Shown here in pieces: positions 43,448-52,616 of a stretch of DNA of 64,000 bases. Below the pieces are notes generated by a model. It searched no databases. It was not told where the DNA came from and saw nothing but the letters and a program-made list of their open reading frames with translations. The translations under genes were made by a program, and so were the position numbers. Positions within the stretch are counted from its first letter, which is position 1, and each line of letters starts with the position of its first letter. Origin of the DNA: CAYYKK01 sp046351395 (GTDB lineage Bacteria > Myxococcota_A > Polyangia > Polyangiales > Polyangiaceae); contig JAXLYP010000003.1 of the NCBI GenBank assembly GCA_046351395.1, forward strand, positions 310,001 through 374,000, in the 5' to 3' direction.

Positions 43448-46102
43448 TCAATGGGCTCTCGTCCCCCGGAGAAGATGCCACTCACCGCTAGCTTCTTGTC
43501 GCCGGCGCCGCCGCGCGGCGATCGCGAGCCCGGCGCCCACGATCCAGAGCGACCCCGTCAGCGTCTCCCCGACCGCGAACGCGCAGCTCCCCCCGGCTGC
43601 GTTCGCCGACCCGTTGGCTCCGCCGGCTCCTCCGGTCCCCGTGGATACACCGGAACCCGTGGACGCGTTCGCACCGGTCGATGCGCCCGAGCTCGTGGAC
43701 GATCCGGTCCCCACACCCGTGGAGGTCGTCGCAGCGACGCTGGACGACGCCGAGACGCTCGATGAGGTGGACACGCTGGAGGACGCGGACACGCTCGAGG
43801 TGGAGGGGGCGACGCATGTCGCGTTCACGCAGACGAGACCGCCAGAGCAATCCGCGTCGATGGAGCAGCCGAGCGGCTCGAGCAGCCGCGCCCGCGCGCG
43901 GAACCCGTGATAGCCATCCGCCGGGTCGTCGTACATATAGGCGACGAGTCCGTGGCCAGATTGGAAGCCGAGCGTCGGTGAGAGCTCATGCCCGTGCGCT
44001 GGTGTCGCGGGCGTGGTGTGGTTCGAGACGACGATCGGCGCCGCATCCACCAACGCTCCGGCCTTGGAGACGCGCCTCGCGAAGACGTCGTAGTCGGTCG
44101 CGCTGGTCGCGTGCCACGTGACCCAGAAGTCGGTTCCATCGAACGCCACGCGCGGTTCGTGTCCGGATGCGACGTCGATCGGGCCCACGTCGAGGAGCGC
44201 CCCGGTCGCCGCGTCGAGCCGCTGCGCGCGGATCGCACCACCGAGATCGTACACGAGGAGATAGACGTCGCTCCCCCCGGTGGACGCGGCGAGCCACATC
44301 GACTGGTAGTCGGCGGCGGGCATGAACTCTGGGCTCGCGAAGAGGAGGTTGCCCGTCGGGTCGAACATCTTGAGGAACAGCTTTCCAAGCTGTCCGGGGA
44401 AGTCTTCCTTCCGGAACACTTGCATGTAATTCGTGCCGTCCGACGCGATCGCGTACTCCCCGAACGTGCCCGATTGACCTACGAGAATCGGGCCTTTGAT
44501 CGTGTTGCCCACGTCGTCGAGGAAGTAGTCTTCCTGGGCCTTTCCATCCGAGAAGGGAGTCTGCGTCACGCTCACCGCGACGAGGTAGCCATTCGGGCCT
44601 CGCGCGATGCGCGGGGCGAGCCCGCTGATGCCCGTCGCCGGCAGCTGAAAATTCGTGTCGAGCGCGACGGGAGCGGCCACGCTTCCGTTCGGCAGCACGC
44701 GGATCGCCTTGTTCGCCGCGATCAGCATGTAGTCGCCCTGGCTCCCCGCGGCGAACGGGATGGGTTCGTCCTTCGGCGTCGCCGCGTAGAGCAGCGCCGC
44801 GCTCGCGTCCGTGGGCTGACCGTTCGCGCCGACGTGCACTCCATACACGCCCTGGGGCGATCGGTAGTCCTCCCAGGCGACCATCCACCCCGTTGGGCCC
44901 GCTGCGACCTCCGGGCGCCGCTCCACGTTGCCCGTCAGGGTGATGTTGGAAGCGCCGACGCGATCGACGGGTGGAATGGGCGCGAGGGTCGCCGGATTGA
45001 ACCTCGTGAACGTCGCCGTCTTGCCCGTCACGCCGACGAGATAGTGGAGCGCGAGGTCGGTCGAGCTCCTCGACATCGCAATGGATATGCGATTGGTCCC
45101 GTCGCCGAACGCACTCGCCGGCATGGTGAGGCGGTTGCCGTTCGCGTCGAGGCGCCAGAGCTCCTGACCCGTCGAGCGAGCGATGTAGTTCGCGCCGTCC
45201 GGGACGAGCGAACCGATGACGGGCGTCGTGCAGAGCGCGGCTGAAGCAGGCCCGCTCGTTCCGAGGCGCACGACGCAGTCGTCATACGAGATCAGGAAGC
45301 TCGAGCCGTTGGACGCGATCGCGCCCTTGTACGAGGTCTTCGGGCCTCCGAGCTGAATCGGTGTCGCGTCGATGGGGACGAGGTTCGTGTCGAAGCGCCG
45401 GGCGAAGAACAGTCCGTCGGTCGCGCTCGTCTCGGCCCAGACCGCCGCGATCGTGTTCCCAATCGCCGCGAGCTTCGCGTTGACGCCGAACGCGTTGAAA
45501 GTCTGGTTTGCGAACGTCTGGTCCGTGGCGTCGAGGAGAACGCCTGCCGGTGAAATGCGGCGCACCGCTCTCGGCCCGACCGAGTACCAGTAGTTCCCTC
45601 CCGCGAAGATCACGGAGGAGCCCGCGCTGAAGTTCGGCGCGGAGAACCCTCCCGCGTCGAGCACCGCGCCGCCGGCCGTGACACGCGCAGCGCGCGACTG
45701 CGCAGCGCTGCTCACGGGGTTCCACATCACCAGGAAGTCGGTCCCGTCGCTCGCGGCGGCGCTCGCCCCCGAGTAGCTGAGGTTGGTCTGAAGGACGATC
45801 GGAGACGCATCCACGATCTGTCCACCCGCGTCGACGCGGAAGACCTCGACCGAGGAGACCCCCGACACGTCGCCCGTGAGCGGAAATGCCCACGTCGAGC
45901 CGTTCGACGCTGGCGCGCCGGGCACCTGCGCGCCCGACGTGGCCGCGGTGGTCAGGGGTGCGTCGAGCTCGACTTCTGTCGACACGGACAGGGGGAGCGC
46001 CGCCGTGTCGGTTCGTTCCTCGTGCCCTCGGCCGGTACACGCCGCCGCGAGGAGCAAGGCGAGACTGGTACTGGTTCGCGCTGCGTGTCGGAGCCCTTGC
46101 AT
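43448..46102 (-). CDS. MYXO-CTERM-like surface lipoprotein
   Basis: An ~884-residue secreted protein. The start at 46102 (MQGLRHAARTSTSLALLLAA, Cys at the lipobox) gives a lipoprotein signal; another ATG lies six codons upstream. The body is made of repeats of about 45 residues with the pattern DGTDFWVTWHATSATDYDVF and GNYWYSVGPRAVRRI, suggesting a beta-propeller. A Cys motif (CSIDADCSGGLVCVNATC) is followed by a long Ser/Thr/Gly/Ala linker. The C-terminus is SCAFAVGE, a hydrophobic span (GSLWIVGAGLAIAARRRRR) and a basic end, which fits the MYXO-CTERM sorting signal that anchors proteins on the surface of myxobacteria. This tail is good evidence for the phylum. Confidence 0.85.
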   Translation of the reverse strand: MQGLRHAARTSTSLALLLAAACTGRGHEERTDTAALPLSVSTEVELDAPLTTAATSGAQVPGAPASNGSTWAFPLTGDVSGVSSVEVFRVDAGGQIVDASPIVLQTNLSYSGASAAASDGTDFLVMWNPVSSAAQSRAARVTAGGAVLDAGGFSAPNFSAGSSVIFAGGNYWYSVGPRAVRRISPAGVLLDATDQTFANQTFNAFGVNAKLAAIGNTIAAVWAETSATDGLFFARRFDTNLVPIDATPIQLGGPKTSYKGAIASNGSSFLISYDDCVVRLGTSGPASAALCTTPVIGSLVPDGANYIARSTGQELWRLDANGNRLTMPASAFGDGTNRISIAMSRSSTDLALHYLVGVTGKTATFTRFNPATLAPIPPVDRVGASNITLTGNVERRPEVAAGPTGWMVAWEDYRSPQGVYGVHVGANGQPTDASAALLYAATPKDEPIPFAAGSQGDYMLIAANKAIRVLPNGSVAAPVALDTNFQLPATGISGLAPRIARGPNGYLVAVSVTQTPFSDGKAQEDYFLDDVGNTIKGPILVGQSGTFGEYAIASDGTNYMQVFRKEDFPGQLGKLFLKMFDPTGNLLFASPEFMPAADYQSMWLAASTGGSDVYLLVYDLGGAIRAQRLDAATGALLDVGPIDVASGHEPRVAFDGTDFWVTWHATSATDYDVFARRVSKAGALVDAAPIVVSNHTTPATPAHGHELSPTLGFQSGHGLVAYMYDDPADGYHGFRARARLLEPLGCSIDADCSGGLVCVNATCVAPSTSSVSASSSVSTSSSVSASSSVAATTSTGVGTGSSTSSGASTGANASTGSGVSTGTGGAGGANGSANAAGGSCAFAVGETLTGSLWIVGAGLAIAARRRRRQEASGEWHLLRGTRAH

Positions 46103-46153
46103 GAGACGCCCTCCCGGCAAGTCCGCATTCGGTGCCGCTCGGGCCCCGAACGT

Positions 46154-46753
46154 TCAGGAGCGGCGGTCGCGACCGTTCTGTCCCTTCCATTTGATGCTGC
46201 AGCCGATCGACGCGCGCTGCTCCCGCGCGGGCGAGCGCCCCTCGAGGAGCGCGTCGAGCGCCGCGCGGAGGTCCTTCCCGTGGGCGGGGGCTCTCGACGA
46301 GTCGTAGTTGCCCGAGGAGATGCGGTGTGGTCGCGTCTCGTCGAGCTGGCCGTGATAGCCCAAGCGCCGCTCGCGATCGAAGACATACAAATCCGGGGTG
46401 CACACGGCGTCGTAGGCTCGCGCGACCTCCTGCGTCTCATCGTAGAGGTAGGGGAAGGGGTAGCCACGTCGAGTCCTCTCCTTCGCCATCTCGGGCGGCG
46501 CGTCCTCCGGGTACTCGGTGACGTCGTTGCTGGAGATCCCGACGAACGCGACGCGGCCCAGATAGTCGGTCGCGACACGGGCGAGCTCGGGGGCGACGTG
46601 CTTCACGTAGGGGCAGTGGTTGCACATGAACACCACGACGAGGACCGGAGCGCCGAGATCGGCGAGCCGCACCACGCGCCCCTCGGTGTCGGGGAGGGCG
46701 AAGTCGGGCGCGGGGCTGCCGAGCTCGAGCGTCTTGGATTCGGTGACGGCCAT
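46154..46753 (-). CDS. Thioredoxin-like / peroxiredoxin family protein
   Basis: A 199-residue thioredoxin-fold protein. The core reads PAPDFALPDTEGRVVRLADL, then VVVFMCNHCPYVKHV, where CNHC is the CxxC redox site (Cys47 and Cys50), and SSNDVTEYPEDAPPEM. It belongs to the AhpC/TSA-ResA like family that reduces disulphides or peroxides. The ATG at 46753 gives the usual short lead; the frame is open to 46840 with a non-homologous leader. No signal peptide is seen, so it is cytosolic. It is 49 bp upstream of the MYXO-CTERM lipoprotein gene on the same strand. Confidence 0.88.
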   Translation of the reverse strand: MAVTESKTLELGSPAPDFALPDTEGRVVRLADLGAPVLVVVFMCNHCPYVKHVAPELARVATDYLGRVAFVGISSNDVTEYPEDAPPEMAKERTRRGYPFPYLYDETQEVARAYDAVCTPDLYVFDRERRLGYHGQLDETRPHRISSGNYDSSRAPAHGKDLRAALDALLEGRSPAREQRASIGCSIKWKGQNGRDRRS

Positions 46754-46905
46754 CCCCGCACTCCACGGCAAAGGGCGCCCCGCGTCCAGCGTCCCGCCCT
46801 TTCGCCCTCGGCTCGTCGAGGGCACCGTTTCAACCTCCACGAGCTCCGACGCGTATGGGCTGCGCCGGGAACTTCGCTCGGGCCGAGGTGTCGGCCCCCC
46901 TTTGG

Positions 46906-48909
46906 ATGAAGTTGCGTGCCGAGCTCCTCGCGGTCGCGGCCGCCTGCGCGCTCGCGTCTCCGCCCGCCGCGCAAGCCGCGGTCACGGAGAGGCGTCGCGG
47001 CGTCGACGTCGTCATTCATCGGGCGTACGCGGAGGTGTTCGTGATGGCTTCGTTCACGAACGACGCGGACGCTCCCGGGAGGATCGACGCCTCCGTGGGG
47101 CTCGACGGCGGCTGGGTCGTCGGCTTTTCGATGCTGCAGCCAGAGGGCCGATGGCGATCGGCGAGCCTCTCGCCACGCGAGGACGCGGCATCGCGGCTCT
47201 TCGACGCCGAGCCGCGCCTCGGCGCGGCGGATCCGATTCTCGCGCTCCTCTCGTTGCACGAGCAGGGCATCGCCGAAATGTCTGCGACGATTCCCGGGAC
47301 AGGGGACGAGACGCTCGCGCTCCAGCTCGTGCTCCCCATCGACGTGCGCGAGCAGAGCCAAGGGAAGCTGACGCTCCCGAGCTTCGACGGCGCCGCGACC
47401 GGCGTGACGCACATCCGCCTCTCGGGGACCGCAGCGGATGGGCTCACGGGGTTGGTCGTCGACGGCCGAGCGCAGGAGGGCGGCGTCGCAGAGGTGGAGA
47501 GCGCACTCTCCCACGAGATCGTGTTCGAGGCCCCCACCGCGCGGTTGGTCACGGGGGACCTCGCGATGCTGAACACCACGGCAGCCAGCGGCGGCGACAG
47601 CTCCAGCCCGACCGTGGTCGACTATCGCGTCGACGTGGGGTCTCGCGTCGGTGAAGTCCCGAACGATGCGCACGTCGTCGTGATCGTGGAAACGTCCCGT
47701 TCGATCCGCGGCGCGGCGCGGAGGGGCGCGATCAACGCCGCGCGGAGCTTCGTCTCGAACTTCGAATCCCACCGCGGCGAGGTCGCGGTCGTGGCGTTCG
47801 ACCGAAGCGCAGAGACGCTGACCACCGGCGCGGCGGGGCCGTTCGTGAGCCCGAGCGAAGCGATGGATGCGCTCGCAGCGCTTGCGACGCGCGAGGCAAG
47901 GAACGGCTCCAACGTCGACCTCGCGCTCGCGGAGGCGAGCCGCGTCCTCGATCCGGTGGGTGGCACGCGTCGAGTCGTGCTGTTCACGGACGCGGAGACC
48001 GCCGACCGAATCGATGTCGGGGCGCTGGAGCATACAATCCCTCCGCGCGCGTTGCTCCACGTCGTCCGCATCGCGGACGCGACCGGGCTCTGCTTGGAGC
48101 GCGAGGACGCGTCGCCGTGGAGCGACCTCGCGCGCGCCTCGGGCGGGGCGCTGTGGGCGGCGTGCGTGGGGGGAGAGGCCGAGGCGCAGCGTCCCGTGTT
48201 CGAGGAGCTCGCGCGCCCGAAGCGCCTCGATCACGTCAGGCTCGTGCCGACGAAGGGCGGAGACGTGATCGAGATCGGCGCGATCCCCGAGGGAGGTCGG
48301 GCTCGGGGCGCCGAGGTCGTGCTCAACCCGGGGGAGTCGATGACGCTCCAAGGGGAGCTCTGGTCGACGCCCTTCTCGCAGAAGCTCGAAGCGTCGACCG
48401 ACTACCGGAAGTTCGCCGTTGGGCGACTCGTCTCCATGGGCGGGCACTTTCGCGAGGTCGAGGCGAGCGAGCTCGAGAGCCTCGCGACATTCGCGCACGT
48501 GCTCTCGCCCGTCACGTCGTTCCTGGTAGGGGAACGCGGGGCGCTCGCCCGCCCGCTCGATCGGGGCTCTGGGTCGTCTGTTCGTGAGGGTATCCATCTG
48601 GGCTCGATCGGGACGCTCGGTCCCGGGCAGGGCGATGGGGACGGAGCGCTCGGCCAGACCGCCATCCTTCGCGCGGTCCTCCCGCTGGCGAGCGCTTGCT
48701 CGCGCGCGTCCGGCGCGTTCACGCAGACTCGGATCGATCTCGACGTCGAGACCACGGGAGACGAGATCGTCGATGTCGGCGTTACGGGTGCTCCGAGCGA
48801 TGATTTCGAGCGGTGCCTCCTCGAGCGGACATGGAACCTGGATCTCGATCCCACGTTCCAAGCGGTCCGGCATCGCCACTGGATCGTGCACACGCTCGAT
48901 ACGCCCTGA
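46906..48909 (+). CDS. Secreted VWA domain protein
   Basis: A 667-residue exported protein. The start ATG 46906 gives a clear signal peptide (MKLRAELLAVAAACALASPP). Residues ~25-200 are a VIT-like beta domain (DVVIHRAYAEVFVMASF), and ~255-420 are a von Willebrand A domain (AHVVVIVETSRSIRGA, then VVLFTDAETADRI). The MIDAS motif is ETSRS in place of DxSxS, so metal binding may be altered. The remainder is a beta-rich region with a final CLLERTWNLDLDP segment, similar to AgmX-type end domains. VIT/VWA proteins act in adhesion or envelope assembly. It is divergent from the thioredoxin-like gene. Confidence 0.8.
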   Translation: MKLRAELLAVAAACALASPPAAQAAVTERRRGVDVVIHRAYAEVFVMASFTNDADAPGRIDASVGLDGGWVVGFSMLQPEGRWRSASLSPREDAASRLFDAEPRLGAADPILALLSLHEQGIAEMSATIPGTGDETLALQLVLPIDVREQSQGKLTLPSFDGAATGVTHIRLSGTAADGLTGLVVDGRAQEGGVAEVESALSHEIVFEAPTARLVTGDLAMLNTTAASGGDSSSPTVVDYRVDVGSRVGEVPNDAHVVVIVETSRSIRGAARRGAINAARSFVSNFESHRGEVAVVAFDRSAETLTTGAAGPFVSPSEAMDALAALATREARNGSNVDLALAEASRVLDPVGGTRRVVLFTDAETADRIDVGALEHTIPPRALLHVVRIADATGLCLEREDASPWSDLARASGGALWAACVGGEAEAQRPVFEELARPKRLDHVRLVPTKGGDVIEIGAIPEGGRARGAEVVLNPGESMTLQGELWSTPFSQKLEASTDYRKFAVGRLVSMGGHFREVEASELESLATFAHVLSPVTSFLVGERGALARPLDRGSGSSVREGIHLGSIGTLGPGQGDGDGALGQTAILRAVLPLASACSRASGAFTQTRIDLDVETTGDEIVDVGVTGAPSDDFERCLLERTWNLDLDPTFQAVRHRHWIVHTLDTP

Positions 48910-49008
48910 CTGTGCGTCCGCGCCCAGCTTGCGTCCGCGCTCCGACTCCCACGAGCCGGCTCGCTCGAGCGCGTGTGCACGGCGCACACCGAAACGTCGT
49001 TCCGGCGT

Positions 49009-50448
49009 TCAGTCGGCGCGCCCAGTCGGCGAGCGCTCGGCTGCGAGGCGCTCGCGAAGTGCGAAGAGCAGCAGGGAGCCGAGCCCGCGATCGAGCCTGA
49101 GCGTCCCAATGTCCACGCCGCCCGTCACCGGTGCGAGCTCGACGATCATCGGCTTCGGCTCCGGCGTCGTCGCAGACAGTGCAGGCGGAGGCGCCGGCAG
49201 CTCCGGGCGGGGCGCCGGGCCTGGCGGCGACGCGACGGCCGGGGGCGCGATCTGGAGGACCCCCGCGAGGAGCGCGTCACGCGCCGCCGGATCGTGGAGG
49301 GTCTCGAGCTGCAAGGGTTGGGCGGGGATCGCGACGGACGGTGGAGCGCCCGCGAACGGAGTGCCTACGACAGTCCTCGGCTCCGGCGCCCCCTCGACCG
49401 GTTGGGCGGACGGTCCGTCGAACGGAAGCGTCGGCATCGCCAGGCCCTTCAGCTCGAACGCGCCCGTCTGATCCTTCGCGGGCGCTCGCACCGAGGGCCC
49501 CGGCGTTGGGTCCTCCTCCGCAACGAAAGAGGGCCACGCGATCGTCTCGGCGGCCACCGCGACGCCTGTCGCGACGACGAGGCGCTCGGTCCCCCCGTCG
49601 ATCGCGGCGGTGCCCCGCCAGACAATGCTCACGCGGCGTTTGTCGGTGTCGATCTTGAGCGTGTCCGCAGCGAGCTCGATCGGCGTGTGCTCCCGGCCGG
49701 CCCACAACGCGCGCGCCTCTGCGCGCACGCCTGGAAGTCGCCAGTGGATGCGCGCGCCGTTCGCGCTCACGCCGTCGATCCAGATCTCCTCGTCCCCCAC
49801 GAACTTGCCCGCGATACGCTGGCGCACGGGAGCCGCATGGAAGTACTCCGGCGGAACGCCGTCGAGCGTCCAGACCGGGCCCGCGAGTCCTCTCCGCTGC
49901 TCCGCGTCGAGGAGGCTCGCCCTCCCCTTCCACGCGCGGGCGATGGGTCCAAAGCTCCCCGGGGTCGACGGCTCGATGGGATCGAGGAGCAGCGGTGATG
50001 CATGGCCGACTGGGTTCTGTGGGTGACCGGCGCCGCCAATCGCGTTCTCGTGCGTGAGCGGAACGAGCAACGCCTCGCCGGGCCGAGCATCGTCACCCCG
50101 CACGACGACCCGACGATCCATGAGCGCCGCGCCCGCGCGCGCGACCACGAGGCGAACCACGGCGCGAGACCCGCCGGTCGCGTGGGCGACGCCGCGCAGC
50201 AAGACCTCCCCGCGAGGGAGGAACGGCGCGAGCTCCGAGGACTCTTCGACGCTCCGCGCGGGGCTCTGCTCCCAATGCTCGTCGCGGAGGCACACGGGGG
50301 CGGCCTCCGGCGCGAGCACGAGCGCGCCGCTCGCCGCTGGGACGAACGTCGCCTTCACGATGATCGTCGCGGACAGGTTGGATCCGAGGCGCCACGTCTG
50401 CGACGCACAACGCACGGGGCCGACGGGGAGGAGCCGGACAGTCGCCAC
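49009..50448 (-). CDS. DUF2169 T6SS accessory protein
   Basis: A 479-residue protein of the DUF2169 family, found almost only beside type VI secretion spike genes, where members act as chaperones or adaptors for effectors. The domain covers about residues 10-290 (WRLGSNLSATIIVKATF, then PLTHENAIGGAGH and NPVGHASPLLLD). A Pro-rich linker follows (about 330-440). A GTG at 50448 just before ATVRLLPVGPV fits the family start; the frame is open to 50709 but that part overlaps the divergent gene. It lies 71 bp from the divergent start of the gene cluster with the split VgrG. Confidence 0.82.
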   Translation of the reverse strand: MATVRLLPVGPVRCASQTWRLGSNLSATIIVKATFVPAASGALVLAPEAAPVCLRDEHWEQSPARSVEESSELAPFLPRGEVLLRGVAHATGGSRAVVRLVVARAGAALMDRRVVVRGDDARPGEALLVPLTHENAIGGAGHPQNPVGHASPLLLDPIEPSTPGSFGPIARAWKGRASLLDAEQRRGLAGPVWTLDGVPPEYFHAAPVRQRIAGKFVGDEEIWIDGVSANGARIHWRLPGVRAEARALWAGREHTPIELAADTLKIDTDKRRVSIVWRGTAAIDGGTERLVVATGVAVAAETIAWPSFVAEEDPTPGPSVRAPAKDQTGAFELKGLAMPTLPFDGPSAQPVEGAPEPRTVVGTPFAGAPPSVAIPAQPLQLETLHDPAARDALLAGVLQIAPPAVASPPGPAPRPELPAPPPALSATTPEPKPMIVELAPVTGGVDIGTLRLDRGLGSLLLFALRERLAAERSPTGRAD

Positions 50449-50554
50449 GTAGGGAGGGTACCTTGGCTTTCGCTCCGCTCGTTCACCACTTCGGGCTCGA
50501 CCTGGGTAAGCTCTCTCGGTGTCGGGGAGCGAACGTCCCGCGTGGGTGGGGAAG

Positions 50555-51097
50555 ATGGGCGCGATCATGAACGCCACGGGCCGCAGCAACTTGCTCGCAG
50601 CCGCGGGCGTGACGGAGGAGGAGCTCGCGCGGCGCGGGATCGCGGAAGCCTCGGTCGGGGAGCTGCGGCGTCGCTTCCTGCGCGAGACGTCGGCCGAGGG
50701 CTGCCGCATCGAGGTGCCCGAACCGCCGACCGACGAGCGGAAGCACCAAGGTCCGGCGCCGGCCCCGCGCGTGTCGTTCGACGTGCTCGCACGCCCGGTG
50801 CGCGGCGTTCGTCCGCTCTGGTCCGACGTGGATCTCTATGGCGCGTTCTCCGTGATCGCAGAGCTCGCGCCGCACCTCGTAGTGGACGCGCTCCTTCTCT
50901 GCGGAGAGACGCCGGACGTGTTGCCGGATCTCCGCGCGGAGTGGGCGCGCCGCGCGCGCGAGCCCGAGGTGGGCGCGGCGCTCACCGTGCGCCGCGCGGA
51001 ACACAGCGTCGTCACGAAGCGCGCGATCCGAGGCGCCAAACTCGAGCTCCCCGAATCGGTGGACCCCCATGCGGCCGAGGGTTCGAGCGGTGGGTGA
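50555..51097 (+). CDS. Hypothetical protein of the VgrG cluster
   Basis: A ~180-residue helical protein (MGAIMNATGRSNLLAAAGVT, then EELARRGIAEASVGELRR and APHLVVDALLLCGETPDVLP). It has no signal peptide and no family that I recognise. The frame is open from a GTG at 50519; the ATG at 50555 after GGGGAAG is a better start. Its end overlaps the start of the VgrG-like gene by 29 bases, which suggests tight co-expression. Given the DUF2169 gene opposite and the VgrG pair downstream, it is probably a T6SS spike or effector accessory protein, by context only. Confidence 0.65.
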   Translation: MGAIMNATGRSNLLAAAGVTEEELARRGIAEASVGELRRRFLRETSAEGCRIEVPEPPTDERKHQGPAPAPRVSFDVLARPVRGVRPLWSDVDLYGAFSVIAELAPHLVVDALLLCGETPDVLPDLRAEWARRAREPEVGAALTVRRAEHSVVTKRAIRGAKLELPESVDPHAAEGSSGG

Positions 51098-52616
51098 CGG
51101 ACTCGAGAGCGTACACATCGGCCTTCGGTCCGAGGCGGCGGAGCGAGGCGAGCTCCTTCTTCTTGGCGTCCGTGGGGCGGACGAGATGAACGGCCTCTAC
51201 GAACTCGATCTCGTCTTCGGTCGCGAGAAGGGCCCACTCCGCGCGACGCAGATTGACGCGCTCTTCGCGGCGCCGTGCGCGGTCTCGCTCGGTCCGACGC
51301 GGGACGACCTCGTGCGCGGCGTCTTGTCGGCCCTTCGACAGGTCGACACCGTCGCGGGGGAGCCCGCGGTGTACGTCGCGCGCCTCGTGCCGACCGCCGC
51401 GCTGCTCACGCTGTCGCGGACCAACCGCATCTTCCACGACCTCACCGTGCCCGAGCTCGCCGCGAGCGTGCTCAGCGGCTACGGCCTCGTCCCCGGGAAG
51501 CACTTCCGAGTGGAAGGAACGAAGCGCGACGTCCGTCGTGAGTACATCGCTCAGTACCAGGAGAGCGACTGGGATTTTCTGCAGCGCTGGCTCGAGCACG
51601 ACGGACTCTCGAGCTGGTTCGAGCAGACGACGGCCGGCGAGCGACTGGTCATCGCGGAGGCGGGAGCCGGGAGCTCACGCATCGCAGCCCCGAGCGCGAT
51701 CGGTTACCGCGCGCGCAGCAACAAGTCGACGGGCGGGGAGGCCACGATTTGGGCCTGGGAGAAGCAGCGCACCCGCGTCTCGGCGCGCAGCGTGGTGTTC
51801 GACTACAACTACCGCGCCCCGCACGTGCGGCTCGTGGCGAAGGCCGTGGCGGACCCAATGGGGTTCGGCACGGTGATGGACTACGGCGGACACTTCTCGA
51901 CAACGCCCGAAGCGGAGCGCTTCGCGACGATCCGCGCGGAGGCGATCGCGTGTCGACGGCTCGTGTACACGGGCGAGACGGACACGCCTCGCGTCCGTGC
52001 GGGGCATGTGTTCGAGTTCGCCGGGCACCACGACGAGGATCACCACGGCGCCTACCTCGTGACGCGCGTCGACTTCTCGGTGGGCGCGCACGTGCCCGCA
52101 CCCGGCATCAGCGACGACACGTGGCGCGCCGGGAGCCATCGCTACGCGGCGCGGTTCACCGCCGTGCCGAGCGCCGCGCGCTGGCGGCCGGAGCTGCGCA
52201 CGCCGAAGCCGCGGATCCATGGCGTGATGAACGGGCACATCGACTCGGACGCTGCGGGGGAGTTCGCCCAGATCGACGAGCAGGGCCGCTACCAAGTGTC
52301 CGTCGCGTTCGACAGCGCGCACAAGCAGGGCGTCACCATGTCGCGGTGGATCCGCATGGCGCAACCGTATGCGGGCCCGGGTTACGGAGCTCATCACCCG
52401 CTCCACCGCGGCACGGAGGTTCTCGTGGCGTACGTCGATGGTGACCCGGATCGGCCCGTGATCGTCGGCGCCGCCCCGAACCCACGGACGATCAGCCCGT
52501 CGACGAGGGTGAACCCGACCCAGTCCGTGACGGAGAGCGCGACTGGCGTGCGCATCGAGATGGAAGACTGGTCCCGGCCCGACGGCGCCGCGAGCGAGGA
52601 GCCGAGCCGTGGATGA
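51069..52616 (+). CDS. vgrG: VgrG N-terminal and OB-fold part (split VgrG)
   Basis: A 515-residue VgrG-like protein. It holds the gp27-like base (ADEMNGLYELDLVF, then REYIAQYQESDWDFLQRWLE, which is the typical VgrG motif) and the gp5 OB-fold (AQIDEQGRYQVSVAFDSAH, then PLHRGTEVLVAYVDGDPDRP). It ends right after the OB-fold, whereas normal VgrG proteins go on into a beta-helix needle. The next gene, overlapping by 8 bases, encodes a protein with the repetitive beta-strand pattern of that needle. The start at ATG 51069 lies inside the previous gene. Confidence 0.88.
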   Translation: MRPRVRAVGDGLESVHIGLRSEAAERGELLLLGVRGADEMNGLYELDLVFGREKGPLRATQIDALFAAPCAVSLGPTRDDLVRGVLSALRQVDTVAGEPAVYVARLVPTAALLTLSRTNRIFHDLTVPELAASVLSGYGLVPGKHFRVEGTKRDVRREYIAQYQESDWDFLQRWLEHDGLSSWFEQTTAGERLVIAEAGAGSSRIAAPSAIGYRARSNKSTGGEATIWAWEKQRTRVSARSVVFDYNYRAPHVRLVAKAVADPMGFGTVMDYGGHFSTTPEAERFATIRAEAIACRRLVYTGETDTPRVRAGHVFEFAGHHDEDHHGAYLVTRVDFSVGAHVPAPGISDDTWRAGSHRYAARFTAVPSAARWRPELRTPKPRIHGVMNGHIDSDAAGEFAQIDEQGRYQVSVAFDSAHKQGVTMSRWIRMAQPYAGPGYGAHHPLHRGTEVLVAYVDGDPDRPVIVGAAPNPRTISPSTRVNPTQSVTESATGVRIEMEDWSRPDGAASEEPSRG